Below are positions 49,301-61,000 of a stretch of 64,000 bases of DNA, piece after piece. Within the stretch, counting starts at the first letter, position 1; every line of letters starts with the position of its first letter. Source of the DNA: Anisus vortex (taxonomy: Eukaryota; Mollusca; Gastropoda; Planorbidae); the NCBI GenBank assembly GCA_949126835.1, contig OX421497.1:44228226-44292225 (forward strand), given 5' to 3'. Below the pieces are notes generated by a model. It searched no databases, was not told the origin of the DNA, and worked only from the letters and a program-made list of their open reading frames with translations. The position numbers and the translations under genes are program-made.

Positions 49301-52028
49301 TATAAATGCATCAACTGATGGCAACATAAGTATCAATAAAATGACATGAAATATACAAGTATCAATATAGCGACTTCTCTCTACAAACTTTCAAACTGAA
49401 CTAACTTTAAGGAGGTAGGGACTTTACAAAGAAAACTATCATCGAAGATTCTACAGGGTCTTAATACGCATTTTAACCTCTTTCCCTATAGAATACTACG
49501 ATCCAGAATTATCCTCCAATTTCCACGGGGTTGGACGAATTATTTTATTTAAACTGCCCTCAGGGCATAAAGGTCAAACCTTGGACTCTAATACGCACTT
49601 GTTAAGAGGTCAATGCCGTATTATGTCATTCATCTATGACCGATATTCGTAACACCTATTTTTTCCTTCTCCAACACGTGTCCCTAATTCAACAGCCCCA
49701 CCTCCTGCTTGTTCGCTTACGCTTGCTACGCCAAGCCTATCCCTTCTCGGTAAAGATGGTATACAATAGTTATAGTATACATACAGCTCTTCCTCCTCTT
49801 TCGGTCCCTCTCCCACAGTTTGGTGTCTGCTAGATTTGATAATGATAAGGACTATGGTGCCTATTTTCGTGATCAATGTTTAAAATGCCTGATTACGCTA
49901 CGCGCGGCGCCTACTAGTCTACTTGGGGTCAGCGAACCGACACATTTTGCAAATTGATTTATTTTTTAATATATTTATATCAAAATACACAGAAATAGGT
50001 CTTTTTATTAGTTAAAAAGAAAACGATGACGTTTAAGAAGCTATCTTATATCATATGCTAAAAATTCCAGTAGGCCTCTTTAGCTAGCCCTACTAGAGGA
50101 GTTGTTCGCTATGTAGGCCTACGCCGACATCATTATCAGCTTTTTAAAGGTGTAGGCCCTACATGGTTTTACTAATTATTAAATCGTATGGGTAGGCCTA
50201 CAATGTGTTTTTTTTTATCACTGTGGGAAATGTAGGCAGACGATTTTGGGTCTAGGCATAGGCCTAACTGGTGTGGCCCTAGGTCTATCAGTTTATCAGT
50301 CTAATTTAGAAGTCTAAGTCATTTTATTCACCAATACATTGATGAAATGCACTCAATGCTGAATATATCTGACTAGAAATCATTACAAACAAAGTTAATG
50401 GTAATTAGGTTAGGGCACTTGTATAGCGTGTCATCAAAACCGCCTCATCAAAACCGGGGCCGTTCTGTCTAGAAAGCATAGGCAGGCCTACTTCAAAAGA
50501 CTTTTTTTTGGTGTCGACCCACTATAGTGTTAGCCTACTATAGGGATAGGAATAAATACTGACCACAAAAACAAACAAAAATACAACACTATAATGTGTC
50601 AAGCATAGTCTCTACAAAGCCTGTTCGGAGAATCGGGCACATATCTGCTTGTTAATTGATACAGACTAATTACAATTAAAAGAGTTTTCAAGCTCATCTT
50701 CTATAATTAAACATAAATATAAGTTTAGTCATTCTAAAACAAAATTTGTTTTTATTAAGTTAATAAATATAAAAGAGTTTTTAATAGCATTTGTTGTAAT
50801 TATTAATGTTAAAAAGATCAACTCCTTAAGGTTAAATGGACAAACAATTAATGCAGGAAATGTTTTGTTTACAACTGTTTAAAGTAAATTAATTGTATAC
50901 CTCTAATAATTAAAGCTGTAACGAATACCATACTGGATTTATATAAAGAAATAATAATTAGTGAGTACTAATTGTTTATTACAAAACATAACTTGTTTGG
51001 CATCACTATTGAATAACATTATATTAGTAACTTTATTTAAATTAAAGGGAGGTAATTAACCCGTTTTTTTTTTGTTAATATTTTTATTATAATATAATGT
51101 TGTTGTTTTATAAAAGACTAAATTTCCTACAACTTGTAACTTTATGATGACCAGACTGTAAAAAGTAGTTAAAAATTATATAAATAGTATATGACTAAAA
51201 AATTATATGCACATTTTTCTGACATTACAGTAACTACCCAGTTTGTATGATTACTACACATCAATTCAGAATAACATCAATCTCACCTTGTGAAGGTTTT
51301 TGTTTTGTACAAATTAAAGAACATTTCAGTTAAACTGAAAATAAAATACAATCCATATTATCCATTGCTAGTTTGTTATCTCACAACCAAAAGATAATGT
51401 TTACAAAATAGTTACCATAAAAAAAAATATAGTAGTAACATTTTATATTGGGTATAAATGCAAATAAAAAGGATGATAATCACAATCATGTTAATTTTTT
51501 TTTATTATAAATAAAACGCTTTAATGATTTTGTCTATAGATTTCCTTTACCTTGCTAAGGAGTTTAATTAATTCTTATAAAAATATACAAACAAGTATAA
51601 TAGAGCAGGTTGACTTTTAGGCTGTTTCACGCTGAATGATTTAGAAATCCTAGTTTGGCACACTATTAGCAAAAGGTTGCTAGGGTACGCAATAAAATGT
51701 GCACTAAATCTTTTTCCTATATTGTTTTCTGCTGTTTAGTCTTATAATTCTACGGTGTACAAAGCTGCACACAATCCACTAGCCACTTAAGGTTCGCGAC
51801 ACTTTAAAAAAATTAGGTGCCGAATTATAGCAGCTTAATTATTAATGATACCCGGGTTTTTTTATTATTTTATTTTTACCGTACTGCATTTTACATTTTA
51901 CAATGTTCTTTTTCCAGGCTGCATTGATCATGCAGGTGCTGCAGTTAACAGATGAGCAGATTGCACTTCTCCCTCCAGAGCAGAGACAGAGTATTCTCAT
52001 TCTAAAAGAGCAAATCAAAAGTGGATAG
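37363..52028 (+). CDS. CSTF2: Cleavage stimulation factor subunit 2 (CstF-64), 11 coding exons
   Basis: RNA-binding subunit of the nuclear CstF complex; it binds the GU-rich element downstream of poly(A) sites during pre-mRNA 3'-end cleavage. Exons: 37363-37471, 43522-43600, 44254-44458, 45292-45399, 45794-45913, 46054-46107, 46672-46711, 47753-47851, 48570-48679, 48787-48864, 51918-52028. All phases agree, giving 370 residues and TAG. The N-terminal RRM spans roughly residues 35-112, with RNP1 KGYGFCEY. The hinge (CSTF77/symplekin-binding) follows with [20 protein letters not shown] and [16 protein letters not shown]. Next is a short Met/Pro/Gly-rich linker, then the C-terminal Pcf11-binding helical domain with [10 protein letters not shown] and [17 protein letters not shown]. 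At 370 residues it is much shorter than the roughly 577-residue human protein; I see no MEARA repeats. Intron 2 has a GC donor (AG then gcaagt). Introns 1 (about 6 kb) and 10 (about 3 kb) are loaded with mobile elements. Confidence 0.97.
38594..39086. repeat. 21/27-bp minisatellite derived from a SINE head (left part)
   Basis: About 20 units of ctgtggttagttcacctggtc-type sequence, with ggtcct either single (21 bp) or doubled (27 bp). Because both unit lengths are multiples of three, both strands stay open for about 180 codons (VVSSPGPGP or GELTTGPGP); these are not genes. The unit matches the tRNA-like head of the SINE family at 13395, 42536, 55445 and 61294. Confidence 0.85.
39087..42426 (+). 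mobile_element. hAT transposon, near full length, inserted in a minisatellite
   Basis: Inverted ends cagatatgcctacc (39087) and ggtaggcatgtctg (42426) differ at one position. The hexamer cacctg flanks both sides; hAT elements usually duplicate 8 bp, so this is a partial or altered duplication within repeat DNA. The element splits a tandem array: about 20 units lie left and four units right. It carries the transposase pseudogene at 40121-42134. Confidence 0.85.
40121..42134 (+). pseudogene. hAT-family transposase, broken by frameshifts
   Basis: The N-terminus begins near 40121 (MSKRPASES). A frameshift near 40170-40200 separates it from the BED zinc finger (YCKICACEF ... [10 protein letters not shown]) encoded in the frame that runs to 41286. 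The catalytic core includes STDGSNDSG and [26 protein letters not shown] follows. A second frameshift near 41260-41290 moves into the frame ending at 42134, which carries the C-terminal dimerisation motif [20 protein letters not shown]. The protein would be about 650 residues if intact. Both breaks make this copy inactive. It is in CSTF2 intron 1. Confidence 0.88.
42427..42535. repeat. 21/27-bp minisatellite (right part, beyond the hAT insertion)
   Basis: Four further units of the same array as 38594-39086, running directly into the body of a SINE (agactgtcaac... from 42533). The hAT element separates the two parts. Confidence 0.85.
42536..42655 (+). mobile_element. SINE body and tail (family 2), head expanded into a minisatellite
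   Basis: Contains gactgtcaac, a ccctgcaggagttttgggcct block and an aatatcttctaactagaaggaac tail, in the order seen in the complete relatives at 55445-55575 and 61131-61294. Its tRNA-like head is replaced by the tandem array to the left. Confidence 0.75.
43601..44253 (+). other. CSTF2: GC-AG intron in CSTF2
   Basis: Coding exon 2 ends ...GTTTTAG and is followed by gcaagtgg; the next exon starts after ttgtgtgcag. Joining AG to GTTAG gives Arg-Leu-Val-Tyr-Asp, the exact RRM sequence of CstF-64. The only nearby GT (five bases on) would insert a Gln and shift the frame. So the donor is GC, with otherwise perfect consensus bases, as expected for GC-AG introns. Confidence 0.88.
44706..44886 (+). 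mobile_element. SINE family 1 with internal deletion, in CSTF2 intron 3
   Basis: Head gttagccgagcggaagcg, box B gggttcgaatcctggtg, cccaggactttgggtg, then a jump from gggtacctg straight to cttcaccagccctatg, losing the central block. Confidence 0.83.
46120..46205. repeat. 22-bp tandem repeat in CSTF2 intron 6
   Basis: About four units of tattctgtccacctgtatct, immediately downstream of the exon 6 donor at 46108. Pyrimidine-rich. Confidence 0.8.
48921..49045 (+). mobile_element. hAT-like terminus fragment in CSTF2 intron 10
   Basis: Begins cagggttcccgcgg, the typical start of many hAT elements, followed by repeated cctgaaatt/cctgaaaa motifs. No matching right end was found. Confidence 0.5.
51603..51680. 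mobile_element. hAT-type MITE fragment in CSTF2 intron 10
   Basis: Carries the same gctgaatgatttagaaatcc and gcaaaaggttgc blocks as 25836-25916. Ends in a degenerate terminus. Confidence 0.55.
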
Positions 52029-53036
52029 AGGTGGACTGATCAATGTTGTCTTTCTTAGGCGTTGTCATTTATAGCGTTAAATTTTGTTGACACTGATTAA
52101 AGAAAATTTTTTTTCTTTTAACTTTTGATTAAATTGAAAATATAAGATTCTAATGTGTTCATTTGTATACATGTAAGAAAGAGACCAAATGTATGGCAAT
52201 TATTGAATGTAAAGGTGCTGTCTATATAAGATGTAAGATGTTTTTGTTTTAGTTATGAATTTGTTTCCATTGTATGTTAATTAAAATGGAAGAAATATTT
52301 CATGCAAAACAATTTTTGTTTGGGTGTTTTTAGAAAACTGTGTATGTTTTTGTTTTGTGTTCTTAGATAAAGGTATTTTACTTACCAATACCCAAAAAGA
52401 TCTATATAACTTCCATTATTTTAAAAAAATGAAAAAAACTAAAAGTTAAATGTTGGACAAAGAAAAAAAAAAAAGAGATATATAAAAGACAATGGTTCAA
52501 TTGTTCAATTCTAGATATAATGTATATGCTAAATTCTAGTTTTGAATACAAGAAAAAGTAAATAAAATACAGAGAAAAAGATGTAAAGCATTTTTTCTTA
52601 ATTGAACATGAAGAGCCAATAGAATGGGTTGCCTGAAATAGTATGGTTGACAAATATTAACATAATGTATAACACTTGCAAGACTAAGGACTAACACAAT
52701 AAGCATAGGATCAATACTTTTCTGAAACCTATAAGATATTTTACAATCCATAAGGAGAACCCAGTGAATTCTAAATGCAATTAAAACAAAAAGCATTTTA
52801 CACTTAAACTTTGTTATTCTCTTAGATTTCAACAATTGTCACATCACATATACAATGGCTCAATAGCTGACTCCTAAATGATAGGCCTTCTGTTTTCTTG
52901 TATGATAAATGGTATGATAGTTTGCGCGAATGTCAATTGTGTTTGAGTACACATGGCTCTTTAATATTGTTTTAAGTATGCTGAGAGACAGAATTTATGT
53001 AATCAAGTCAACTTTCCATTTATTTGGATCAATAAA
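52029..53036 (+). terminator. CSTF2: CSTF2 3' UTR and candidate poly(A) signal
   Basis: AT-rich sequence without a gene follows the CSTF2 stop. A canonical AATAAA lies at 53031-53036, and a T/G-rich stretch (about 53063-53085, including ttttgttcacatttgttg) lies just downstream, the arrangement expected for a cleavage site. Upstream AATAAA-like motifs near 52560 could serve as alternatives. Confidence 0.5.
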
Positions 53037-55054
53037 GCAATCTTATCTAATCACAGAGCATGGCTTTTGTTCACATTTGTTGAAGAATTCCAATTTAAAG
53101 GATTGGTAATGTCAGTGCTGCCAGTTTACTGTTAATGTTAACAAGAAAAAAAACAACACGCTGTGTTGGTCACTATCGTCTTGCGTTTATTGTTCTTTCC
53201 GGTCCTCATGATCAACAGGGTTCAAGAGGTCAAACAATTAACAATACACACAAAATTATTACATCAAGAACACAAAGTGACATACTATAAATAATATTTT
53301 TTTAAACTAAATGATCAAGCCCTTTTTTATGCTTATCTTAGAAATGAGAATAGGCCTACAACTACAACTTTATTTTACATCAACATTTGATGTTTAAGAC
53401 TATATAAATTTATATATATAGCTTACCAAGACTAATTGAGCCTTAAAAAAAGAAAATTTTTGGGCCAGGAGGATAAAATGTTAACATTATTTTTTGGGAG
53501 AGTTGTTGACAATGGGTGGGTGGGGATGTTTTCCTAAAAATAATGTTGACTTAATTATGCTCATTAATTTTAATACAATATCACACTCTTCAAATATTTA
53601 TTTTAATTTTGAATGGGACTGGGGGGGGGGGCGCTTTTCTAATTTCTTATGCATTATACAATTAAGTGGCAGAGCCTTTACAAGCTTATGTAGCGGCCCA
53701 AGGCAAAAGTTTCAGCGCCGCCCCCTTGCATATTGTAACTGCTTGTTTAGTGCTATATTTAGACTACATTTGCCGCCCCCCTGGAAGTGTCGCCCCCGGG
53801 CATATGCCCCCCTCCCCCATGTGAGGGCACTGCTCAGTGGGCTCTTCGTTTGCAAAGTATAAAACAGGCATGTCCAATTTTAGGTTATAAATTATGAGCT
53901 CAGTTTCAAAAACATTTTTTTAACTGTAGTTTTAATTCTTTTAAAAAGAGCACAAATTAATGTTCATTGTCATTGAGGTTATCGACTTCGCTGTTTCTAT
54001 CGAAGCTTTACATTTTGTATAACAGTGCTCTCCCTTACAATGTCACATGATTTTGTTGTCGAAATGAAAACTACACAGTGTAAATTTGTCGCTTAGTTAT
54101 TTAATCTGACATTGTATTGTAAGTAGTATTAAAGTAGTCTTACACTTAATTTTACATTTGGTTTAATGTGATATGATTTAAATCCCGCGTATTACATTAT
54201 ATATGGATATGCTTACAATATCGTTCTGTGTCATTTTTTATAACTGTTTTGCTTTTTTTATGATTAGGCCTACTTCTGATTAGGATTAGAATTAGAGACT
54301 AGAGTCTAGAGATAGGCCTTATGTCATTATCATCTAATCAGACTAATCTATGAATTTGGATTCTATTCTATGTTACGGGTACTTTAAATTTAAATAGCCA
54401 ATACCCAATAGCTTAATAAAAATATAGGCTAAGGCTAAGCTCGTACTAGTCTGGTCGTACTCACTCGTAGTAGTAGTAGTGTAGAGAAATAGACAACGAA
54501 ACTGCGGCTACAGTAGATGGTAGAAGTCATTAGACTTATTAATTTTGTCTTAGTCTTACTTTCTTACCTTAAATTACTGTTACTAGTTCACTGATGTGCT
54601 TAGGATGCAATAATCTTCGTTATAGAAGGAGCGCCTGTAATGTATAAGATAAGAACTCGACTATGGACTATGGAAATCAGTCGATTCTATTACAAGTTGT
54701 TGAGTAGCATAGCCACGGTGACTGGCAGTGGTTACATTTGATTGAAATTTAATTAATTAATTTGAATATTGGATGTAATGAATAATGAATGAAATGTTTC
54801 TTATTTATATGCCATTTTTACTGCAACATTTCATTGATTCTATTTTAAACTTTCATCTAGGCCTAATTTAAATAAACATGAGATTAGATTGTTACTAGTT
54901 GTAATAATAATATATAAAAAGAATATATAAGCATAGTATGAAATAACCTTCTGTTTAATTTGTAGAAAGATACCTTTTAAGGGGTAATTAGTAGTTTTAA
55001 GATCTTAGGATAACTAAATTTATTGTATCTCTTGGATCCAGAAATGAAAAATAT
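53037..55054 (+). promoter_or_regulatory. CSTF2-GDAP2 intergenic region and presumed GDAP2 promoter
   Basis: Holds the minus-strand short element at 53680-53835, a G-run at 53622, and a SINE-tail relative at about 54610-54655. A plausible 5' UTR acceptor (ctgtttaatttgtag) ends at about 54965, so a noncoding GDAP2 first exon and promoter likely lie within 53.9-54.9 kb; none was pinpointed. Confidence 0.4.
53680..53835 (-). mobile_element. Short non-autonomous element, minus copy
   Basis: Reverse-complement relative of 11765-11935: its complement contains catatgcccgggggcgacac, then a stretch with aaacaagcagttac, then gaaacttttgccttggg. It lies between CSTF2 and GDAP2. A short frame read across it (53494-53862) is not a gene. 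Confidence 0.5.
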
Positions 55055-58000
55055 ATGAAGATGGAGGTATTAGGACAACGACATGAAATAGTAGAGCCAT
55101 CAACTCTGACTCGCTGGAATTTTACAAAATTACTGGAACAGCCAAAAGAATATGATCCAACTGTTGTAAGATCTCCTTTTCCTTGGAGAAATGATTTGAA
55201 TGTAAAAATAGCATTATGGTATGTCATCATTGATAACTCTTATATATATATATAGATTTGTTATATTTGTCTTAACCTATCAATGCTGGCAGGAAAGAAA
55301 AGTTTTTTCATTTCTTTTCTGATCTGGTTGTCACCATTAGTCCAGTTTTTTGTCTTGTTTGTGTTACCATAATCTGCCACCACACTTTGCTACCACACTG
55401 TTCACTCTTGGGAGAAATAAATGGCGGTAAAGATATTCAATCATTGCAGCCTTGAACTGGACAGCCAACCAACACGTCGCAGGTTCTATCCCTTCCGCTC
55501 TGCAGTAGTTTTGAGCCTAGTGGACGTAATAATCTTCTATTTAGAAAGAACGTATGTAAAACTTATAAATTAACAACTCTGCAGAAATATTTTGAGACTG
55601 TGGATAGTCGGGGAATGAGTGTTCATGTTAAAAAATGTAATAATACTAATAAAAAGATTAATATGAATATTTTTTTAATCAATGGAAAAGATAATAAATA
55701 AATAAAAAATGTTAATGGTAATTCAGTACAACAATTTGAAAACCTCAACATGTAATTTATTTTTTCTCACATAATTGACCTACAAACATTGTGACTCTCT
55801 CTGAAATAACATATAGGGCACAGTGGTCTAGCCTAAAGTGTGTTGGATTGACATTCTGAAGGTCTTGTATTTGATTCCAATTAAAAACACCATGATGGGT
55901 ACCTGACATTAGTTGGGAAATGCAAAGATGACGAGCATTGTGTTTGCTACACAATCCCCTTTTGTGGCATGTAAACCAGTTAACTCTGCTTCACTAGTCC
56001 CTCAGACCATGGTCCAAAAGGATTTACTTTTCTCACTTGACTATTCTCTTAACATTAGCGAATTTATTTTATATGATTGCATGCTGTCATTGCAGGAATG
56101 GAAACATCACCACGCTCAATGTCCACGCAATCACGCATGCCACAAATGAGCACATGAATGATAACAACCCCATGAGTGAGGAACTTTTTAGACAAGGAGG
56201 GCCGGGTCTGGTCAATGAAGTAAAAGAAGATTTGAAAGGTAATAAACGTATTCATGCTATTGTATAGATACAAAATGACAAATTGCAGGAAACTTTTTAT
56301 TTGTGATTTTTCTTATTTTTAATACCATGTCCTCCCTATTACCTAAAAAAATTATTTTTAAAAATATATTTTATTTTAATTCCGACAGTAAATAAATGGT
56401 AAAAATGATGCTACCTCACAGAATGGTCCTGAAGTAGATAAAAGAAGATATTTAGTTTGAAAGGTTTTATGGCAGCCATCCTATTATCTATAAATTGAGG
56501 GGGGGGGGGAGTTTGATTAGCTAGGTCAAAAGTTTAGGAACATTACATTAGGTAATCTTTTGGCAGTTGTTTATAAGGAAAGTAAAAAACTACAGTAGAC
56601 ATTTTTACAGCTTTTGCAATGCATTCACAGAATTAGTAAATATTAACCAATTACAATAAAATTTTGCAAATGCATTTAAAAGGAGTCAGTACACAAGTTG
56701 TTTAACTTTTAGCTGTACCGGTATTCAATATTATTTAATTGATGTTTTAATAATTTTATTACATTTTACTTTCTTTTTTTTATTGCTGCTAAAAGACAGC
56801 CTTTAAAAGTAAATTCCAGACACTAATTTATATATTAAAAATTATTTTTTTAGTTTGTAAAACGGGAGAGGCAAAACTTTCCAAAGGTCATAACCTTCCT
56901 GCTCGGTACGTCATTCATTCTGTGGGTCCACGCTACAACTTGAAATACGTAACAGCAGCTGAGAGTGCACTGTTTAGCTGCTACCGAACTATTTTACAGA
57001 TATGCAAGTAGGTATCCAAAGTCATGGGTGGTAATTGAACAATATGTCCATAGTGCCACGTTCATGTGGTGATTAAACAGCATTTTGGTCTTTGATTAGG
57101 TGTTGGGGGATGTGGACCAGGCTAATTTGTCTACAATCTTTACTCATAGTGCTGAAGGCTGCCCTCATTTAGATGACATATTTAACTGTCAACTGTAGAT
57201 TTTAAACTGAAATATTTGATTTTTTACACCCCTCCCCAATAGTAAAAAAAAATGTATCCCAGCCAGAGCAATTTGATCCATAGGGCTTGTGAAGCAGCGT
57301 TCACAAGTTTCAGTGTCCCCTGCATACTAGGGAATTGTGTGGCCAGCACAATTTCCAGCTGCTTTTAGTGATTCCTAACTACTGTCAGGTATCCATTACA
57401 GCTGAGTAGATTCAAGCACACCCTCTGGCCCCGGGAACAAATCCTAACCTTCACCAGGAATCAGACCCAGGACCTTAGGACCTCCCGCCAAGCTCGCTGT
57501 CACTCGGCCACTGAGCCCCTCCCCCAACAATCATGACCTAATTCTTTTTAGCACTTGTTAGCACTTTTTAGCCCTTGTTAGTTAATGATTAAACAGTTTG
57601 TGATATAAAATAATCTATGTAAACATGCACTTTTTTTTTAGAGATGTATTATTTTCATTCCAACATAAACATTAGTTATAAAATGTTCTTGCATTAGATA
57701 ACATTGGTTAATCTTGAATATTTTATTTCCCTATTCCTTTTATTTGTTGAGCTGTTCTTAAAATGTTTTCCTTTCATACAATTTTTCTTCAGGGAAGCTG
57801 AAATCCGCACACTAGGCTTGGGAGCCATTCATACAATGAAGAGAAATTATCCATCAGAGAAAGGGGCACATATAGCTATACGTATGTACATAAAAACCTA
57901 TTCAGTTTAAATATTCAGCTTTGAGTTACATACAGTTTTGCTATTACAGGGTCTCAGTTGATGCAGACATTTATTCAGCACAGTGCCCTCCAGAACTTTG

Positions 58001-61000
58001 TGATTGATTGCAAATCAAATCGCCCCAATAGCACATTTTGTTAAATAAGAACTTAATTTCAGGGCTAATGGTCCCATATCATTATGTGAAGTTTTAGTGG
58101 ACTTCTAAAAATATATGATTTTTCGTTAACAATACATTTTGACAGTATTCATGACATTGTAAGTAAGTTAGTAAAAGTAAAGTTCCAATCGGACCAAATA
58201 GATCATAGGGCTGATGAAGCAGCGTTCAACAGTTTCTGTGGCCATACTAGGGGGTTGTGTGGCCAGGACAATGACCAGTCTTTTTTACTTTACCCCAACT
58301 AAAGTCAGGTACCCATCAGAGCTCGATAGACTCAGGGACACCTTACAGTCCCTGGAAAAAATCCTAGCCTTCACCAAGATTCAAACCTAGAACCTGCTGC
58401 ACGCCAGAAGAATGCTCTGCAGTTCGACAACTGTGACCCCATGCAGGGGCGAAGCCAGAAATTTTTTCCAGGGGGGGCTGAACTTTCGCGTGACAAAGAT
58501 TTACCAATTTTTTTTCGAATTTAGTGCATATTTTGTAAAAAATCAGTTGAAAAAGATTTTATTTTTAATTCCAGGGGGGGGCTTAGCCCCCCTCAGCCCC
58601 CCCTGTGGCTTCGCCCCTGACCCCATGACATAGCGCTATACTTAAAAAGTTGATAATTTTTTTAGTGGTTTTCTTTCATAACATTTATTTTGTCATGATG
58701 TTTTTCAACAGGGACAGTTAGACGCTTTTTAGAAAAATTTCCCGACTCATTTGATCTGATTATATTTGTATGCAATCAGCAAGAGAATTATGTGAGTTTT
58801 TTAAAATTAAAATTGGTTTAAAATTAACATTTGGTATTAGCTGTTTCTTTTGTATTTCTATTTAGTATGTGAAGTAGTTAGTCTAGTAGTTAGTCTAGTA
58901 GTTAGTCTAGTAGTTATTCTAGTAGTTAGTCTAGTAGTTAGTCTAGTAGTTAGTCTAGTAGTTAGTCTAGTAGTTAAAGTATTCCCTTCAGACCAATTTG
59001 ATCCATAGGGCCTGTGAAGCAGCGTTCATTAGTTTCTGTGGCCACAAAAGACTGGGAGATTAAGTGGCCAGCACAATGCCCAACCACCTTTACTTTTCCC
59101 TAACTAATGTCCTGTACCTATCAGAGCTGGGTAGACTTACACCCACCAGACCCGGATACAAACCATGCCCTTTACCAGGATTTGAACCTAGGACCTTCAG
59201 TAGACCAGCCAAACGCAAAGACGCTTGGCCACCATGTCCCATTTTTAATCTGTGCATTGAAAAAAATGACAGCATTGATTCTGTATTGTCAACCAAGACA
59301 CTTTTTAATTATAATCAGTAATATTTTCTAACTTACTTTGTTTGTTAAAAGAATGTTATTGAGGCACTCCTGTTTTGTATTGCAATGGCCAGAGTTTCCT
59401 CAGTATTAAATATTTTTTTCTAACCAAAGGATATCTACGCAAATATTCTTCCCCTGTACTTTCCACGTGACTCCAGTGAAGAGGATTTTGCCTTGGACTA
59501 CCTGCCTAGTGATGTGGGAAACGAGGATGGAGAGCCTGTCATTAAAGAGAGACAAATTAGGATCATTGATAAACCAACTTTTGCTGCTTTAAGTATGTGA
59601 ACAAGGTCATTCAGTTCAGCGTTTCTGATGTTTTACAAGTCATTCAGTTCAGTGTTTCTGATGTTTTACAAGTCATTCAGTTCAGTGTTTGTGTTGTTTT
59701 ACAAGTCATTCAGTTCAGTGTTTGTGTTGTTTTACAAGTCATTCAGTTCAGTGTTTGTGTTGTTTTACAAGTCATTCAGTTCAGTGTTTGTGTTGTTTTA
59801 CAAGTCATTCAGTTCAGTGTTTGTGTTGTTTTACAAGTCATTCAGTTCAGTGTTTGTGTTGTTTTACAAGTCATTCAGTTCAGTGTTTGTGTTGTTTTAC
59901 AAGTCATTCAGTTCAGTGTTTGTGTTGTTTTACAAGTCATTCAGTTCAGTGTTTGTGTTGTTTTACAAGTCATTCAGTTCAGTGTTTGTGTTGTTTTACA
60001 AGTCATTCAGTTCAGTGTTTGTGTTGTTTTACAAGTCATTCAGTTCAGTGTTTGTGTTGTTTTACAAGTCATTCAGTTCAGTGTTTGTGTTGTTTTACAA
60101 GTCATTCAGTTCAGTGTTTGTGTTGTTTTACAAGTCATTCAGTTCAGTGTTTGTGATGTTTTACAAGTCATTCAGTTCAGTGTTTGTGTTGTTTTACAAG
60201 TCATTCAGTTCAGTGTTTGTGTTGTTTTACAAGTCATTCAGTTCAGTGTTTGTGTTGTTTTACAAGTCATTCAGTTCAGTGTTTGTGTTGTTTTACAAGT
60301 CATTCAGTTCAGTGTTTGTGTTGTTTTACAAGTCATTCAGTTCAGTGTTTGTGTTGTTTTACAAGTCATTCAGTTCAGTGTTTGTGTTGTTTTACAAGTC
60401 ATTCAGTTCAGTGTTTGTGTTGTTTTACAAGTCATTCAGTTCAGTGTTTGTGTTGTTTTACAAGTAATTCAGTTCAGTGTTTGTGTTGTTTTACAAGTCA
60501 TTCAGTTCAGTGTTTGTGTTGTTTTACAAGTCATTCAGTTCAGTGTTTGTGTTGTTTTACAATCATATTGCTGATGTCTTTAAAATAGCCCAGTTATCAA
60601 TTTATTGAATTAAGAAGCTGAGATGTTGTATGTGTAGCTTTGCTTTTTTCACAGTGTACTGACTCAACTTAGTAGCCCACAGTGGACTGTAGTGCAGACT
60701 GAAACTAGTGATCCACCACGGCTTGTACTATTGTCAGGGCCAAAGTCGAGATGGGGGGGGGGGGGGGGGGGGGGTCTGATAAAGGCTTAGCCCTCCCTGA
60801 AATTTTGTTTAAGAAAAAGTTTTTTAACATACAAAAAAAAAACCTTTACTAAATTGTCAAAAAATTTGCTGAAATTTTTTCATGCAATATTTCCTCCTGA
60901 CTATTTTTAAATGTTGACTGGACTTAGCGACCGAATTGCCCTGTGTTGTTGTCACCAGACTAAACTTAGAGAGTTTTTTTTCTTGAATATCTTGCTTCAA

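Noticed and set aside
53494..53862. 122-codon plus-strand frame
   Set aside because: Runs through a G-run and a non-autonomous element; no recognisable protein.
59597..60574. 325-codon open frame of a repeated VIQFSVCVVLQ motif
   Set aside because: It is the translation of a 33-bp intronic satellite; the other two plus-strand frames are also open, and the array lies inside a well-defined GDAP2 intron.
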